A stretch of 64,000 nt of DNA from JAJVID01 sp050247435 (GCA_050247435.1 JBFWUF010000006.1:127898-191897); one strand, 5' to 3'. Counted from the first letter of the stretch, positions 39,404-48,679 are shown. Notes: generated from the sequence alone by a model not told the origin. A program made the numbers and translations.

Positions 39404-40330
39404 ATGAAACGATCATCGCACGATCAGAATCTGATGCCCCGGTATCTGATGGGCGAGTTATCCGAGCTTGAGATGGAAGAGTTGGAGGAGCGGTACTTTA
39501 CCGATGATGAGCTTTTTGGCGCTTTACTCAATGCCCAAGATCAGCTCATTGAGGATTACAGGAGTGGCCGGCTATCAAAACAAGCGCGTGAGCGGTTCGA
39601 GCGGCGTTTCCTCACCATTCCGGAGAGACGCCGGGAAATCGAGTTCGCCATGGCGCTTGAGGAGTTTCTGGCGGAACGGCGCGCTAAAGGGTTGCCGACG
39701 CCGAACGCCGCGACTGTTCCCCAGAATCAAGCGCCGTCAAAGTCGGCGCCACTGAATTGGCTGCGAGCCTCGCAATCAGCGCCCAGATGGGCCTTTGCCT
39801 GCGCCGCGCTGATTGTGATCTTCGGCGCCTCGGTGGCGATAACGAAGAACTCAAGACTGCAGGAACAACTTGATCAGAGCCGGGCGCAGTTGACTCAACA
39901 ATCCGGGCAAAACGCCAGGCAGGAAGATGAATTGACGAAGCCGAAAGCCTCCGCGGTTCCAGCGAAAGCCGTAATACCGGTTGCGCTCTCATCCGACGCT
40001 TCCAGAAGTTCGATCGAGCCTGGAAGCCCTGAGGCGACCGGCAAGGTGAGGCCCGGCCCAGGGACACATATAATTGAGTTCTCCCTTAAAACTGGCGCGG
40101 AAAAATACCCGCGCTATCAGGCCAGTTTAGGGCCTGCGAATGACGAGAACGCCAAGATACTGATCTATAAACGGCTCAGACCGACAACGACGGGAGCCGA
40201 AAACAATGTGGTAGTCAAAACGCCGGCTGACCTGCTGGGCGTCGGCGATTACCAGATAAAACTCGACGGAGTCGCCTCTGAAGGGGATGAACGCTATATC
40301 GGCACATACCACTTTCAAGTGCGGCGCTGA
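39404..40330 (+). CDS. Single-pass anti-sigma-like membrane protein
   Basis: A 308-aa protein. The N-terminal helical part (LMPRYLMGELSELEMEELEE, then RYFTDDELF) has the size and charge of an anti-sigma domain but no Cys/His zinc motif. One membrane helix (WAFACAALIVIFGASVAITK, about 127-147), a short coiled coil (LQEQLDQSRAQLTQQSG) and a C-terminal beta-rich domain (about 215-308, ending YHFQVRR) follow. The layout parallels the product of 1393-2406. GAGAGGAGG lies about 12 bases before the ATG. It probably binds the adjacent sigma-like protein on the cytoplasmic side and senses or is cleaved outside (inference from position and topology). Confidence 0.7.
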   Translation: MKRSSHDQNLMPRYLMGELSELEMEELEERYFTDDELFGALLNAQDQLIEDYRSGRLSKQARERFERRFLTIPERRREIEFAMALEEFLAERRAKGLPTPNAATVPQNQAPSKSAPLNWLRASQSAPRWAFACAALIVIFGASVAITKNSRLQEQLDQSRAQLTQQSGQNARQEDELTKPKASAVPAKAVIPVALSSDASRSSIEPGSPEATGKVRPGPGTHIIEFSLKTGAEKYPRYQASLGPANDENAKILIYKRLRPTTTGAENNVVVKTPADLLGVGDYQIKLDGVASEGDERYIGTYHFQVRR

Positions 40331-40691
40331 CGGCATTTTCATCTCCGGTCTTCGCCTTGCCCGTCACCTCTTCCTGGCTCTTCTCTCCGTTCCGGATCCT
40401 CACTCCGGAAAATTTCTGATTTTTTTTCGCCAGTTCATGAAATGTCCTGGCATTTATCGTCACATAAATATGTGAAAGGTAAAAAGGCGGGTTGATTAAG
40501 CGATGAGGATTCTCGGCTGAAGATTCACGATAGAGAAATTCGCAGCGTCCTCAGCATTGGCGGCGTCCTTGGCAAAATTTGGCGGAGTAGCAGGCGCGGC
40601 GATGATGAAAGTTCAGGTTTTCAGACATCAGCTTTACAGTTGGGTTCCTCAGCCAGTTTCAAGTTTCAGCAATTAGGGTTAAAGGGTATTT
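40331..40691. other. Intergenic gap, possible small transcript
   Basis: No protein gene is supported. Includes a small palindrome TCACATAAATATGTGA (40460-40475) and A/T-rich runs. Since a strong terminator lies at 40692-40747, this stretch may encode an RNA of up to about 400 bases or the 3' end of the anti-sigma transcript. Confidence 0.35.
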
Positions 40692-40747
40692 GCGACCGGA
40701 CGGTCAGCTATGCATTTCTCGCTGACGTTCCCGGTCGCTATTTTTTT
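40692..40747 (+). terminator. Rho-independent terminator
   Basis: GCGACCGG...GTCAGC (40692-40708) pairs with GCTGAC...CCGGTCGC (40721-40738), with one small bulge, and is followed by TATTTTTTTA on the plus strand. It lies 360 bases past the anti-sigma-like stop and 200 bases before the DUF4139 gene. Confidence 0.75.
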
Positions 40748-40948
40748 ATAGAGTTTCGCGATAATTCCACGAACCAGCAAAATCTCCACGCCTGCGCGAG
40801 CTTCCAAACTCCTTGCAAGATTTCCACGCGTCAGCCGTTCAATCGTCGCTGCGGATGAAGTCAGACCGTAAACCAAATTAGCCAGATCAATTCTCAAAAC
40901 AGCCCCGATTCAAAACCCAGGTTCTTCTTTTCAACTCAGGAGGATTAT

Positions 40949-43315
40949 ATGTCGAAGTGTGTCTACTCGCTGCTTTCCGCCATCGCACTGATGCTTCTTT
41001 CCGCGCCGTTCCTGTTTGCGCAAACTCCCGCACAGAGCGAAAACAATCCGCCGCCATTGCGCCGCGTGACGTTGTACAAACACGGCGTCGGTTACTTCGA
41101 GCGCCAGGGCAAGATCAATGGCGACCAGCAGGTAACATTTCTCTTCGACGCGGCGCAGATGAACGACGTGTTGAAATCACTGGTCGCGCTCGATCTGGGC
41201 AAAGGAGCCGACAAGGGCAAAATCTCCGCCGTCACTTTCGATTCGATCAAGCCGGTTGATAAACGCCTTGAGGAGTTCGGCATCAGCCTGGATTCGACAA
41301 ACGCGATGGGCCTGACTTCCCTGCTCGGCCAGTTGAAAGGCGCTCGCGTGGAAGTTCGCGCGGGCCCCAGTCCCGCCATCGGCATCGTGGTCGGAATTGA
41401 AAAACGGGCGCGAATGCTGGGCGCCGAAAAAACAGAGACGCAGGAGTTGGTGCTGGTCAGCGAGGGAGGCGAATTGCGCAGCATCCCGCTCGATCAGATT
41501 CGCGGCATCAAGCTGCTCGACGCGAAACTGCGCGAAGACCTGGAACAATACCTCTCGATCCTGCGATCCACGATTCACAAAAACCTGCGCAAGCTGACGA
41601 TCTCGACCGCGGGGCAGGGCGAGCGCGACCTGTTCATCAGCTACGTCGTCGAAGCGCCCGTCTGGAAGACGACCTACCGCGTGGTGCTCGACGCCAAATC
41701 GAAACCGTTCCTGCAAGGCTGGGCGCTGGTGGACAACGTGCAGGACGAAGACTGGAACGATGTCACGCTGTCGCTGGTTTCGGGCGCGCCGATTTCCTTC
41801 ATTCAGGATTTACAACAGCCGCGTTTCAAGCAGCGCCCGGTCGTCGGAATGCCGGAAGACGTGACGGTCGCGCCACAAATTCCGCAGGCGTCGCTCGGCA
41901 CAACGCTTGGGTTCGCATCTGGCGGCGGCGGCGTTGAAGGCGTGGTCAGAGATATGACCGGCGCAGTCGTCGCGAACGCCACGATCAGAGCCACTCAAAC
42001 AAGCACGGGCGCTGAGATAACCGCGACGACCAACGCAAATGGCCGTTACAGATTGCGCGGCCTGCCATCAGGAACTTATCGAGTCAAAGTTGACGTTCCT
42101 GGCTTCAAAAGCTCCGTCATCGAACGCGTGAATCTGGCTTCGGGAACAATGGCGCGCAATGACTTCAGAATGGAGGTCGGATCAGTTTCGGAAGTAGTAA
42201 CAATTGAAACGGAAAAAATTGATTCTCTGCCGATGAATGGCCGCAATTACCTCAGCATGACCAAAATGTCTCCCGGCGCGGCGATGAGGAGCGAAGACTC
42301 CGGCGTCGAGGCCGACGTTGAGACGCAGGACATCGGCGAACTGTTTGAATACCGCATCGCGCATCCGGTCACGATCAAACGCAACAGTTCGGCGCTGATC
42401 CCGATCCTGCAAAATCAGGTCGAGGGCGAAACCGTTTCGCTTTACAACCAGGAGACGCGCGAGCAGAACCCGATGAGCGCGCTCTACCTGAACAACAACA
42501 CCGGATTGACGCTCGAAAGCGGGCCGTTGACGATCATCGAAAACGACACCTACGCGGGCGAGGCGCTGACGGGCCGCATCAAGCCGGGCGAGAAACGATT
42601 CATCACCTACGCCGTTGACCTCGGCTGCCGTGTCAGCGTCAAGGAAGACGAAGAAGATCAGAAAGCTTTCCTGGCCGAAATCATCAACGGCCAATTCCGG
42701 CTGCATTACAAACAGGTGAAGACGACGGTCTACACGCTCAACAACCTGACCGGCGGCGCGAAATCCGTCTACATCGAACACCCTTACGACAAAGACGAAA
42801 AGTGGCAGTTGGTCAAAACCGCCAAGCCGGTTGAGACGACCGAGGAGTACCATCGCTTCAAAGTCGCCGTGCCGCCGAACGCCACAACCCAATTCACAGT
42901 CAGCGAAGAGCTGCCGGAAGCGCACATCTACGCGCTCACGAACATCACGACCAACGACATTCAGGTCTTCGTCAAATCGAATTACCTGACACCGCAGATG
43001 AAGCAGTCGCTCGAAAGCGTATCCGAGTTGAAGGCGCAGATCGCCGCGCTTACGCGCCAGATCGGCGAAAAACAGGTTGAGATCGGCCAGATCGCGAAGG
43101 ATCAGGAGCGGATGCGCGAAAACCTGCGCGCGCTGGGCAAGACCGAGGAAGAAAAGCAGTTGGTGCAGCGATACGTCGCTAAAATCTCACAAGGCGAAGA
43201 CCAACTGGAACGGTTGCGGCAGGAAGAGAAGAAATTGCAGGAAGAGAGAAACAATTTGCAACGCCAACTCGACGAGCGCGTTAAAAAGCTGGCGATGGAT
43301 CACCGGCTCAATTGA
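40949..43315 (+). CDS. DUF4139 protein with inserted carboxypeptidase-regulatory domain
   Basis: A 788-aa exported protein. Signal peptide at 1-24 (ALMLLSAPFLFAQ). Residues 40-320 start with RRVTLYKHGVGYFERQGKI and include VWKTTYRVVL...LQGWALVDN, the DUF4139 pattern. Residues about 329-445 are a different fold: a CarboxypepD_reg domain (GVVRDMTGAVVANATI; NGRYRLRGLPSGTYRVKVD) followed by SLPMNGRNYLSMTKMSPGA, which is the N-terminus of Oar-like TonB-dependent receptors. DUF4139 then resumes (IGELFEYRIAHPVTIKRNSS), and a coiled coil closes the protein (about 690-780). AGGAGG lies 7 bases before the ATG. It is followed by a 19-bp hairpin and the VIT-exosortase operon. Confidence 0.85.
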   Translation: MSKCVYSLLSAIALMLLSAPFLFAQTPAQSENNPPPLRRVTLYKHGVGYFERQGKINGDQQVTFLFDAAQMNDVLKSLVALDLGKGADKGKISAVTFDSIKPVDKRLEEFGISLDSTNAMGLTSLLGQLKGARVEVRAGPSPAIGIVVGIEKRARMLGAEKTETQELVLVSEGGELRSIPLDQIRGIKLLDAKLREDLEQYLSILRSTIHKNLRKLTISTAGQGERDLFISYVVEAPVWKTTYRVVLDAKSKPFLQGWALVDNVQDEDWNDVTLSLVSGAPISFIQDLQQPRFKQRPVVGMPEDVTVAPQIPQASLGTTLGFASGGGGVEGVVRDMTGAVVANATIRATQTSTGAEITATTNANGRYRLRGLPSGTYRVKVDVPGFKSSVIERVNLASGTMARNDFRMEVGSVSEVVTIETEKIDSLPMNGRNYLSMTKMSPGAAMRSEDSGVEADVETQDIGELFEYRIAHPVTIKRNSSALIPILQNQVEGETVSLYNQETREQNPMSALYLNNNTGLTLESGPLTIIENDTYAGEALTGRIKPGEKRFITYAVDLGCRVSVKEDEEDQKAFLAEIINGQFRLHYKQVKTTVYTLNNLTGGAKSVYIEHPYDKDEKWQLVKTAKPVETTEEYHRFKVAVPPNATTQFTVSEELPEAHIYALTNITTNDIQVFVKSNYLTPQMKQSLESVSELKAQIAALTRQIGEKQVEIGQIAKDQERMRENLRALGKTEEEKQLVQRYVAKISQGEDQLERLRQEEKKLQEERNNLQRQLDERVKKLAMDHRLN

Positions 43316-43328
43316 AAACCCCGGCTGA

Positions 43329-43370
43329 GCGGCCACGTAGTAACGAATAAATTCGTTACTACGTGGCCGC
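43329..43370. repeat. Perfect 19-bp stem hairpin
   Basis: GCGGCCACGTAGTAACGAA, a 4-base loop, and its exact reverse complement, 14 bases after the DUF4139 stop. There is no T-run, so it is a stabiliser or dispersed repeat more than a classical terminator. Confidence 0.88.
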
Positions 43371-43613
43371 TGCGGGCATCCACAGTCAGCCTCGCGCGAA
43401 ACCCGCAGCGACTTGGGCGGCGTCACTCGTTCCCTCCCGAACCGCAAACACCCATAATCCGAACCGTCCGCGACCGGCGGGCGGCAATTCTACTTTGCAA
43501 TGAAAAGTAATTGACAAGGTATACCACTTGACACAAGATTGCGCCGTTTTTGCTCCACCCCGAATCACTGTCAAAACCAGCCTTGCAGCGGCTGCCAACA
43601 AAGAGAGGAGTTT

Positions 43614-46136
43614 ATGCCCGAAGAATCGAACAAGCCCGCTCCGCCCGATTTCGCCGAAGATTCCGCAAACGCGCCCGATCCCACACCCGTCGAACGCCTC
43701 ATCGCTCAACCAGGGGATGAGAATTACTCGCCGCTCTTCCCGGCTCAAATTCCGCATCGCAAGCCCGGAGCGTTGATGGTCTTCGCGGGCGTGGTTCTGC
43801 CGTCCGTCGCCATTCTGATCGAGATCACGACGCGCATCTGCGCTGAGACGTTCTTCGATCCTCTGCCGACCATCTGGCACAAGGTTCTGGTCATAGCCGT
43901 GCCGCTGGCCAACCTGTACGTAATCCGCGAACTGCGGCGGGATGACGCCGAGTACCGTTGGCGGCTGGGAGTAGCCAATGGCCTGGCAGTTGTGGTTTCT
44001 ACTTTCTATGCGGTGATCTACCTGCCGATCATGCCGCTCGCGCTGTTCGCGCTCGTGTTTGTGGGGTTGGGGCTGCTGCCACTGTCGCCAGTCTTGTCGT
44101 TGATCGTGTCGGCGCTGTGCATGCGGCGGTTGCAGATGCTGGCGAGAGAGGAGCGCGAGACATACAGATCGGGCAAGAGGCCACTACGCGATTTCGGATA
44201 CGGGCTGGCGCTGGCGGCGCTGATACTGACCGCCGCCGAAGTTCCGGTGATCGTCACGCGCGTTTGGATGGCGAAGGCCGTGTCGGAATCGCAAGCCGAA
44301 AGCGCGCGCGCGATCAATCTGCTTCGCCGGTACGGGCACGAGAAGTCTTTGCTGAACGCCTGCAACCCGCGCGGCGATTTCGCCAGTCTCATCGGCGTAT
44401 TCATAAATTACGGTTACCCGGTGAGCGCCGAGCAGGCGCAGACGATCTTTTACCGGGTGACTGGCAAGCCTTACGACTCCGCGCGCAACAATGGTTTTAA
44501 CGCTTTCGCTTTCGACGACCGGCAGCGCGAGCTTGACGGGACAGGCGAGCTAAGAGGTTGGAGCCAGCCGAATTTGTCGCTCGCCAATTCGCGGATTGAC
44601 GGATCGCTCGATCCCGACGCCGCACTCGGTTATCTGGAATGGACGATGGTCTTCAAGAACGCGGCGGCGTTTCAGCAGGAGGCCATTTCGCGGATCGCGC
44701 TGCCGCCCGGCGGCGTGGTCTCGCGTTTGACGCTGTGGGTCAACGGCGAAGAGCGCGAGGCTGCGTTCGCCGCGAAAGGAAAAGTACAGGCGGCCTACGA
44801 CGCGGTCGTCAGGACGCGCCGCGATCCGGTTCTGGTAACAACCAACGGCGGCGGCGCAATCAACGTGCGATGCTTCCCCGTTCAGCCAAACAGCGAGATG
44901 AAGATTCGCATTGGCGTCACCGCGCCGATGCGGATTGAACAAAACAATGAAGCCTGGCTGCCGCTGCCGTATTTCATCGAGCGCAACTTCCGCGTGGACG
45001 ACGCTGTCGCGCATTCAGTCTGGTTCGAATCGAAACAGCCGCTCGAATCTTCATCGAAGAATTTAAAGCCCGAACATCCGTCGGCGAATTTGTTCGCGGT
45101 CAGAGGCACGCTGGCTCACGCCGAGATGTCGAACGCCTTCCCCGCTGTTCGCGCCAGCCGTTCGGCGCTAATCACTGAAGCCTGGACGCGTGATCCGTTC
45201 AGCGCGGCGGGCGAAGTCATCGCGCAGCGCATCGAGCCGAAATCTTCAATGACGCCGATGCGCGCGGTCTTCGTGATTGACGGCTCGGCGGCGATGAGCG
45301 CGCACGCGGCTTCAATCGCGGACACGCTGGCAAAAATGCCGGAACGCGGCGAATTCGCGCTGTTGGTCGCGTCGGACGAAGTCGCCGAACTTGCGCCGAT
45401 GCAGCACGCTTCACAATCGAACGCCGCAAAAGCCGCTGACAGTTTGAAACGGTTTGATTTTCGTGGCGGTCAGGACAACCTGCCCGCGATCACCCGCGCC
45501 TGGGAAATCGCGTCACAGAACCCCGACAGCGTGATCGTCTGGATTCACGAGCCTGTCGCCGTGCTGTTCGGCTCGACCGACGAACTGCGCCAGCGGTGGG
45601 AACGTCGTCCGTCGGGCGCGCATCTCTTCGACCTGCAAACGCGCAGGGGCGCGAACCTGATCACCGAAAACCTGCGCGGCCTGGCCGCAGTCAACACGAT
45701 CACGCGGATGGGCGGCGCGCCGCAGGAATTGCAGCGGATGTTTTCACGATGGAGCGGCGGCTCGCAACAGTTCATGGTGACTCGCGCGAAACTTCCGCGC
45801 GGCCAGCAAGTAGCGACGGGTAGCTCGAAAGAGACTTCAAAACATCTGGCCCGGTTGTGGGCGTTCGGCGAGGTGACAAACCTGATGCAGCTCGGCGGGG
45901 ATAAGAATTCCGAGGCCGCCATGAAGCTGGCTTCAAACTATCAACTCGTCACTCCGCTGACCGGCGCGGTCGTGCTTGAAACGGCAGAGCAGTACAGCCG
46001 GGCCGGACTCGAGCCGGTCAAGCCGGGCACGACGCCAACAATCCCTGAGCCTGAAGAGTGGCTGCTGATGCTGACTGTCCTGCTGATCCTGACCTGGATG
46101 CTCTTTCGACGGAGGTTCGCGTGCAACGTCAATTGA
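43614..46136 (+). CDS. VIT/vWA protein with PEP-CTERM sorting signal, exosortase target
   Basis: An 840-aa protein. ATG 43614 follows GAGAGGAG. The N-terminal 230 residues contain about six membrane helices. A VIT domain follows (about 337-450: LGYLEWTMVFKNAA; ALPPGGVVSRLTLWVNGEER; NVRCFPVQPNSEMKIRIGVT), then a vWA-like domain (about 545-720: MRAVFVIDGSAAMSAHAASI). The C-terminus is a tripartite sorting tail: IPEPEEW at about residue 811, a hydrophobic helix LLMLTVLLILTWMLF, and an RRR patch. This is the PEP-CTERM arrangement read by exosortases, and an exosortase gene overlaps its stop codon. Its likely fate is cleavage or transfer at the PEP motif; the role of the VIT/vWA part is unknown. 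Confidence 0.87.
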   Translation: MPEESNKPAPPDFAEDSANAPDPTPVERLIAQPGDENYSPLFPAQIPHRKPGALMVFAGVVLPSVAILIEITTRICAETFFDPLPTIWHKVLVIAVPLANLYVIRELRRDDAEYRWRLGVANGLAVVVSTFYAVIYLPIMPLALFALVFVGLGLLPLSPVLSLIVSALCMRRLQMLAREERETYRSGKRPLRDFGYGLALAALILTAAEVPVIVTRVWMAKAVSESQAESARAINLLRRYGHEKSLLNACNPRGDFASLIGVFINYGYPVSAEQAQTIFYRVTGKPYDSARNNGFNAFAFDDRQRELDGTGELRGWSQPNLSLANSRIDGSLDPDAALGYLEWTMVFKNAAAFQQEAISRIALPPGGVVSRLTLWVNGEEREAAFAAKGKVQAAYDAVVRTRRDPVLVTTNGGGAINVRCFPVQPNSEMKIRIGVTAPMRIEQNNEAWLPLPYFIERNFRVDDAVAHSVWFESKQPLESSSKNLKPEHPSANLFAVRGTLAHAEMSNAFPAVRASRSALITEAWTRDPFSAAGEVIAQRIEPKSSMTPMRAVFVIDGSAAMSAHAASIADTLAKMPERGEFALLVASDEVAELAPMQHASQSNAAKAADSLKRFDFRGGQDNLPAITRAWEIASQNPDSVIVWIHEPVAVLFGSTDELRQRWERRPSGAHLFDLQTRRGANLITENLRGLAAVNTITRMGGAPQELQRMFSRWSGGSQQFMVTRAKLPRGQQVATGSSKETSKHLARLWAFGEVTNLMQLGGDKNSEAAMKLASNYQLVTPLTGAVVLETAEQYSRAGLEPVKPGTTPTIPEPEEWLLMLTVLLILTWMLFRRRFACNVN

Positions 46137-46951
46137 TGAAGCTGGAGTTTCTGCTTGTTGTTCAGGCGCTGGCGTTCTGGCCCGTGTGGCGATGGTACGC
46201 CGGGCGCGTGACCGATGGGTCGGATGAAGCCTGGGGTTGGGTAGCGCTGCTTACCGCCGTGTTATTCGTGTTCCGGCAAAAACCGGAACACGAAGTCACG
46301 ACTGCCGCGTTGGAACTGCCCGCGGCGTTGACGCTGTGTTACGCGTTCGGCTATCACTTCCTCTCCCCGTTGCCGCGCGCGGTGATCGCGGTCACCGCCA
46401 TCGGCGCAACGGTCAGCATCGCCCGGTTCGGCAAACGGCTGCATCTGGGAATCTGGGGATTGCTGGTCTTGTCGCTGCCGGTGATCGCCTCGTTGCAATT
46501 TTATCTTGGGTTTCCGCTGCGCGCGCTGGTGGCGAAATTGGCCGCGCCGATGCTGCGGCTCAACGGGCTTGCCGTCGTGAGCGAAGGAGCGAGTTTGAAC
46601 TGGAACGGGACGACGGTGCTGATTGACGCGCCTTGCAGCGGAGTGAAGATGCTTTGGACAGGCTTCTTTCTGACTTTCACTCTGGCTTGTTATTTCAAAC
46701 TCAGCGCGAAACGAACCTTGCTGGCCTGCGCGTTTTCATTCGCCGCGATCATCATCGGCAACACATTCCGCGCGGTCGGGCTGTTTTATATTGAAGCCGG
46801 CGTCATCAATTTTTCATTGCCGGGTTGGACGCACGAAGGCTTGGGAGTCGTCGTCTTTCTGGTGACTGCGACTGCGATTGCATTGTCAATTCAACGAATG
46901 AGCGAGGAGAAGAGATGCGGATTGCATTATTCATCATCTGCTGCGCGCTAG
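46121..46951 (+). CDS. Exosortase (transmembrane cysteine transpeptidase)
   Basis: A 276-aa membrane protein with about eight helices. The exosortase triad is present: Cys172 in IDAPCSGVKML, Arg217 in NTFRAVGLFY and His238 in WTHEGLGVVVF, numbered from GTG 46121. That start overlaps the upstream gene by 16 bases and has GGAGG 5 bases before it; an ATG at 46136 that overlaps the stop by one base is the alternative. It would act in the inner membrane on the PEP-CTERM tail of the VIT protein encoded directly upstream. No EPS cluster surrounds it, so this looks like a dedicated exosortase with one substrate, comparable in layout to XrtN/XrtK systems. Confidence 0.92.
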   Translation: MQRQLMKLEFLLVVQALAFWPVWRWYAGRVTDGSDEAWGWVALLTAVLFVFRQKPEHEVTTAALELPAALTLCYAFGYHFLSPLPRAVIAVTAIGATVSIARFGKRLHLGIWGLLVLSLPVIASLQFYLGFPLRALVAKLAAPMLRLNGLAVVSEGASLNWNGTTVLIDAPCSGVKMLWTGFFLTFTLACYFKLSAKRTLLACAFSFAAIIIGNTFRAVGLFYIEAGVINFSLPGWTHEGLGVVVFLVTATAIALSIQRMSEEKRCGLHYSSSAAR

Positions 46952-47424
46952 CCGCCGCCGCGCCGCTTCTGCCTGTGCGGACGAATACGCCGATCAACGA
47001 AGCGGCGTTTCCCGGCTGGCCCGCGACGTTCGAGGGCTGCGAATTGAAACTGCTGCCACTCTCGCCGCGCGAAGAGCGATTCGCCGCTGATTTTCCTGGC
47101 CGAATAGGGCGTTTTACTGATGGCAATCGTGAAATCATCGTTCGATGGGTGACGCGGGAAACGCGGACGCTGCACCCGGCTTCGGATTGCTTTAAAGGAT
47201 TGGGCTATTCGATTCGACCGCTCCCACTGATCACTGATGAATCAGGCGAGCGTTGGAGCGTTTTCCAGGCGACGATGAATAATGAATCGCTGCGCGTGGT
47301 GGAACGCATTTATTCAGATCGTGGCGATCAGAATTGGACAGACGTTTCGAGTTGGTACTGGCAGGCGATGCTTGGAAAAACAAACGGCCCGTGGTGGGCC
47401 GTGACAGTAACCGAGCGACAATGA
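46915..47424 (+). CDS. EpsI-like exosortase-associated protein
   Basis: A 169-aa protein with an N-terminal signal or anchor helix (RIALFIICCALAAAAPLLPV) and an EpsI-type periplasmic domain. The pattern NREIIVRWVTRETRTLHPAS, then DCFKGLGYSI, corresponds to the conserved Cys and Gly region of EpsI. GAGGAGAAG precedes ATG 46915, which overlaps the exosortase gene by 37 bases, so the three genes are one translationally coupled unit. EpsI proteins accompany exosortases in many systems; their exact task is unsettled. It may shape or process the sorted product. Confidence 0.78.
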   Translation: MRIALFIICCALAAAAPLLPVRTNTPINEAAFPGWPATFEGCELKLLPLSPREERFAADFPGRIGRFTDGNREIIVRWVTRETRTLHPASDCFKGLGYSIRPLPLITDESGERWSVFQATMNNESLRVVERIYSDRGDQNWTDVSSWYWQAMLGKTNGPWWAVTVTERQ

Positions 47425-47440
47425 TTCCGCGAAAGCGCCG

Positions 47441-47539
47441 CCTGGGTACGCATCGCTTCCAGCGTGCTCTCGGCGAGAGATCTATTGAAATGGAATAAGC
47501 CTCTTGCCAATAGCACGCTGGAAGCGATGCGTACCCAGG
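47441..47539. repeat. 99-bp palindromic element, copy 3
   Basis: Same length and arms as the copies at 8633 and 25899 (CCTGGGTACGCATCGCTTCC; perfect 28-base arms), with pairing extended outward by GCCG/CGGC. The loop differs more from the other two copies. It begins 17 bases after the EpsI-like stop codon. Confidence 0.9.
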
Positions 47540-47589
47540 CGGCGCCTTCAGATTTGATTTCAACTGACAATTATTCGCGCAGGTTTCAA

Positions 47590-48441
47590 CTACTTGGGTT
47601 GAGTTGAAACGGTCAATTGATTGCTGATGTTTTTCACGCCATCCACATCATCCGCGATGCGTTGGGCCAGCGCGCGTTCCGCCCTGGACGCCACCGAACC
47701 AGTCAACGTGACGGCGCCATTCCGCCCGGCGACTTTGATCGCGCCCACATCGGCGAAATTCTCACGCTCCTTGAAGAGCGCGAACAGAACCCGATTGGTC
47801 AGTTCCTTGTCTTTGGACGCCCCTTCCGGCTCTCCCGGCGTTTCGTTCTGCGCGGCTGCCGGATTGCTGACTTCGAGGTTGTTGACGACATCAACGACGT
47901 TGGCGACGCTGCGCGCCACCTGCTCGGCCCCCGTCTTTTGCGCGGGAGTCTCGACACGGCCCGTCAGCGTCACGATACGATCCTGAACGTTCGACTGGAT
48001 GCTCTGGCCCTGCAATCCCTGACTCGACACAAGCTTTTCGTTCAGTTCGGCCCGAATCTCAAGGTCGGTCACGCGCATTCCTTCACGCACGCTCGATTCG
48101 GACGGCTTGATCCCTGGATTGACCTGAAGCTGGTTGTCCACACGCGAGACGTCAGGAACATCCTTAACGACATTCCCAGCCAGTTGTTTATCAACATCGG
48201 TCGGCACTTGCCCTGTCAGGGTGACGACGCCGTCTTTCGCCTCAATGTTAATTTCGTAAGCCGACAAACGTTTTGATAAAGAGAACGCCGATTTGACTTT
48301 GTTCGTTATGGCGATGTCGTCGGCGCTCTGGCTTTCCCCCCACACGCGGCCAAGCAACGAACGCCCTGTTGCGGTGAAGTAGACGAAGAGTCCAAGAACG
48401 ACGACGAGCGCCAACGTGGTTATAAGCGCCTTGCGAGCCAT
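47590..48441 (-). CDS. Membrane-anchored protein with three BON domains
   Basis: A 283-aa protein. An N-terminal helix (ALITTLALVVVLGLFVYFTA, about 5-24) is followed by three BON domains: about 42-110 (DDIAITNKVKSAFSLSKRLS; NIEAKDGVVTLTGQVP), 125-195 (DLEIRAELNEKLVSSQGLQG; DRIVTLTGRVE) and 212-280 (DKELTNRVLFALFKERENFA; GRNGAVTLTGSVASRAERAL). Each has the VTLTG core. BON proteins such as OsmY bind envelope or phospholipid surfaces and respond to osmotic stress. CGAGGTGAACAAT precedes ATG 48441. The gene stands alone, divergent from the heme/copper cluster. Confidence 0.88.
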   Translation of the reverse strand: MARKALITTLALVVVLGLFVYFTATGRSLLGRVWGESQSADDIAITNKVKSAFSLSKRLSAYEINIEAKDGVVTLTGQVPTDVDKQLAGNVVKDVPDVSRVDNQLQVNPGIKPSESSVREGMRVTDLEIRAELNEKLVSSQGLQGQSIQSNVQDRIVTLTGRVETPAQKTGAEQVARSVANVVDVVNNLEVSNPAAAQNETPGEPEGASKDKELTNRVLFALFKERENFADVGAIKVAGRNGAVTLTGSVASRAERALAQRIADDVDGVKNISNQLTVSTQPK

Positions 48442-48679
48442 ATTGTTCACCTCGGGTTGTTTGATTTGAGTTATGACGGGTACAGCGCGCGCAGTGTAAT
48501 CAATGCGTTGATGAGAGACAAGCGGCCAGCGGCTCGGCTGTGGCTCGGCGCCCAATCGAAAAAGCTGATCGGCAAAACTGGCCGGCAAAAAACGCATCCG
48601 GCTGAAAAAACTTTTCGTAATCGAAGCCGAGGCTCAAATCAACTCGTGGTCTGAACAATTCAAGCTGCTAAAAATAATG

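Noticed and set aside
40640..40858. 72-codon frame in the gap before the DUF4139 gene
   Set aside because: It runs straight through a Rho-independent terminator and has no ribosome-binding site.
48457..48654. 65-codon plus-strand frame upstream of the heme/copper cluster
   Set aside because: Low-complexity, basic, with no ribosome-binding site; the region is better explained as regulatory DNA.
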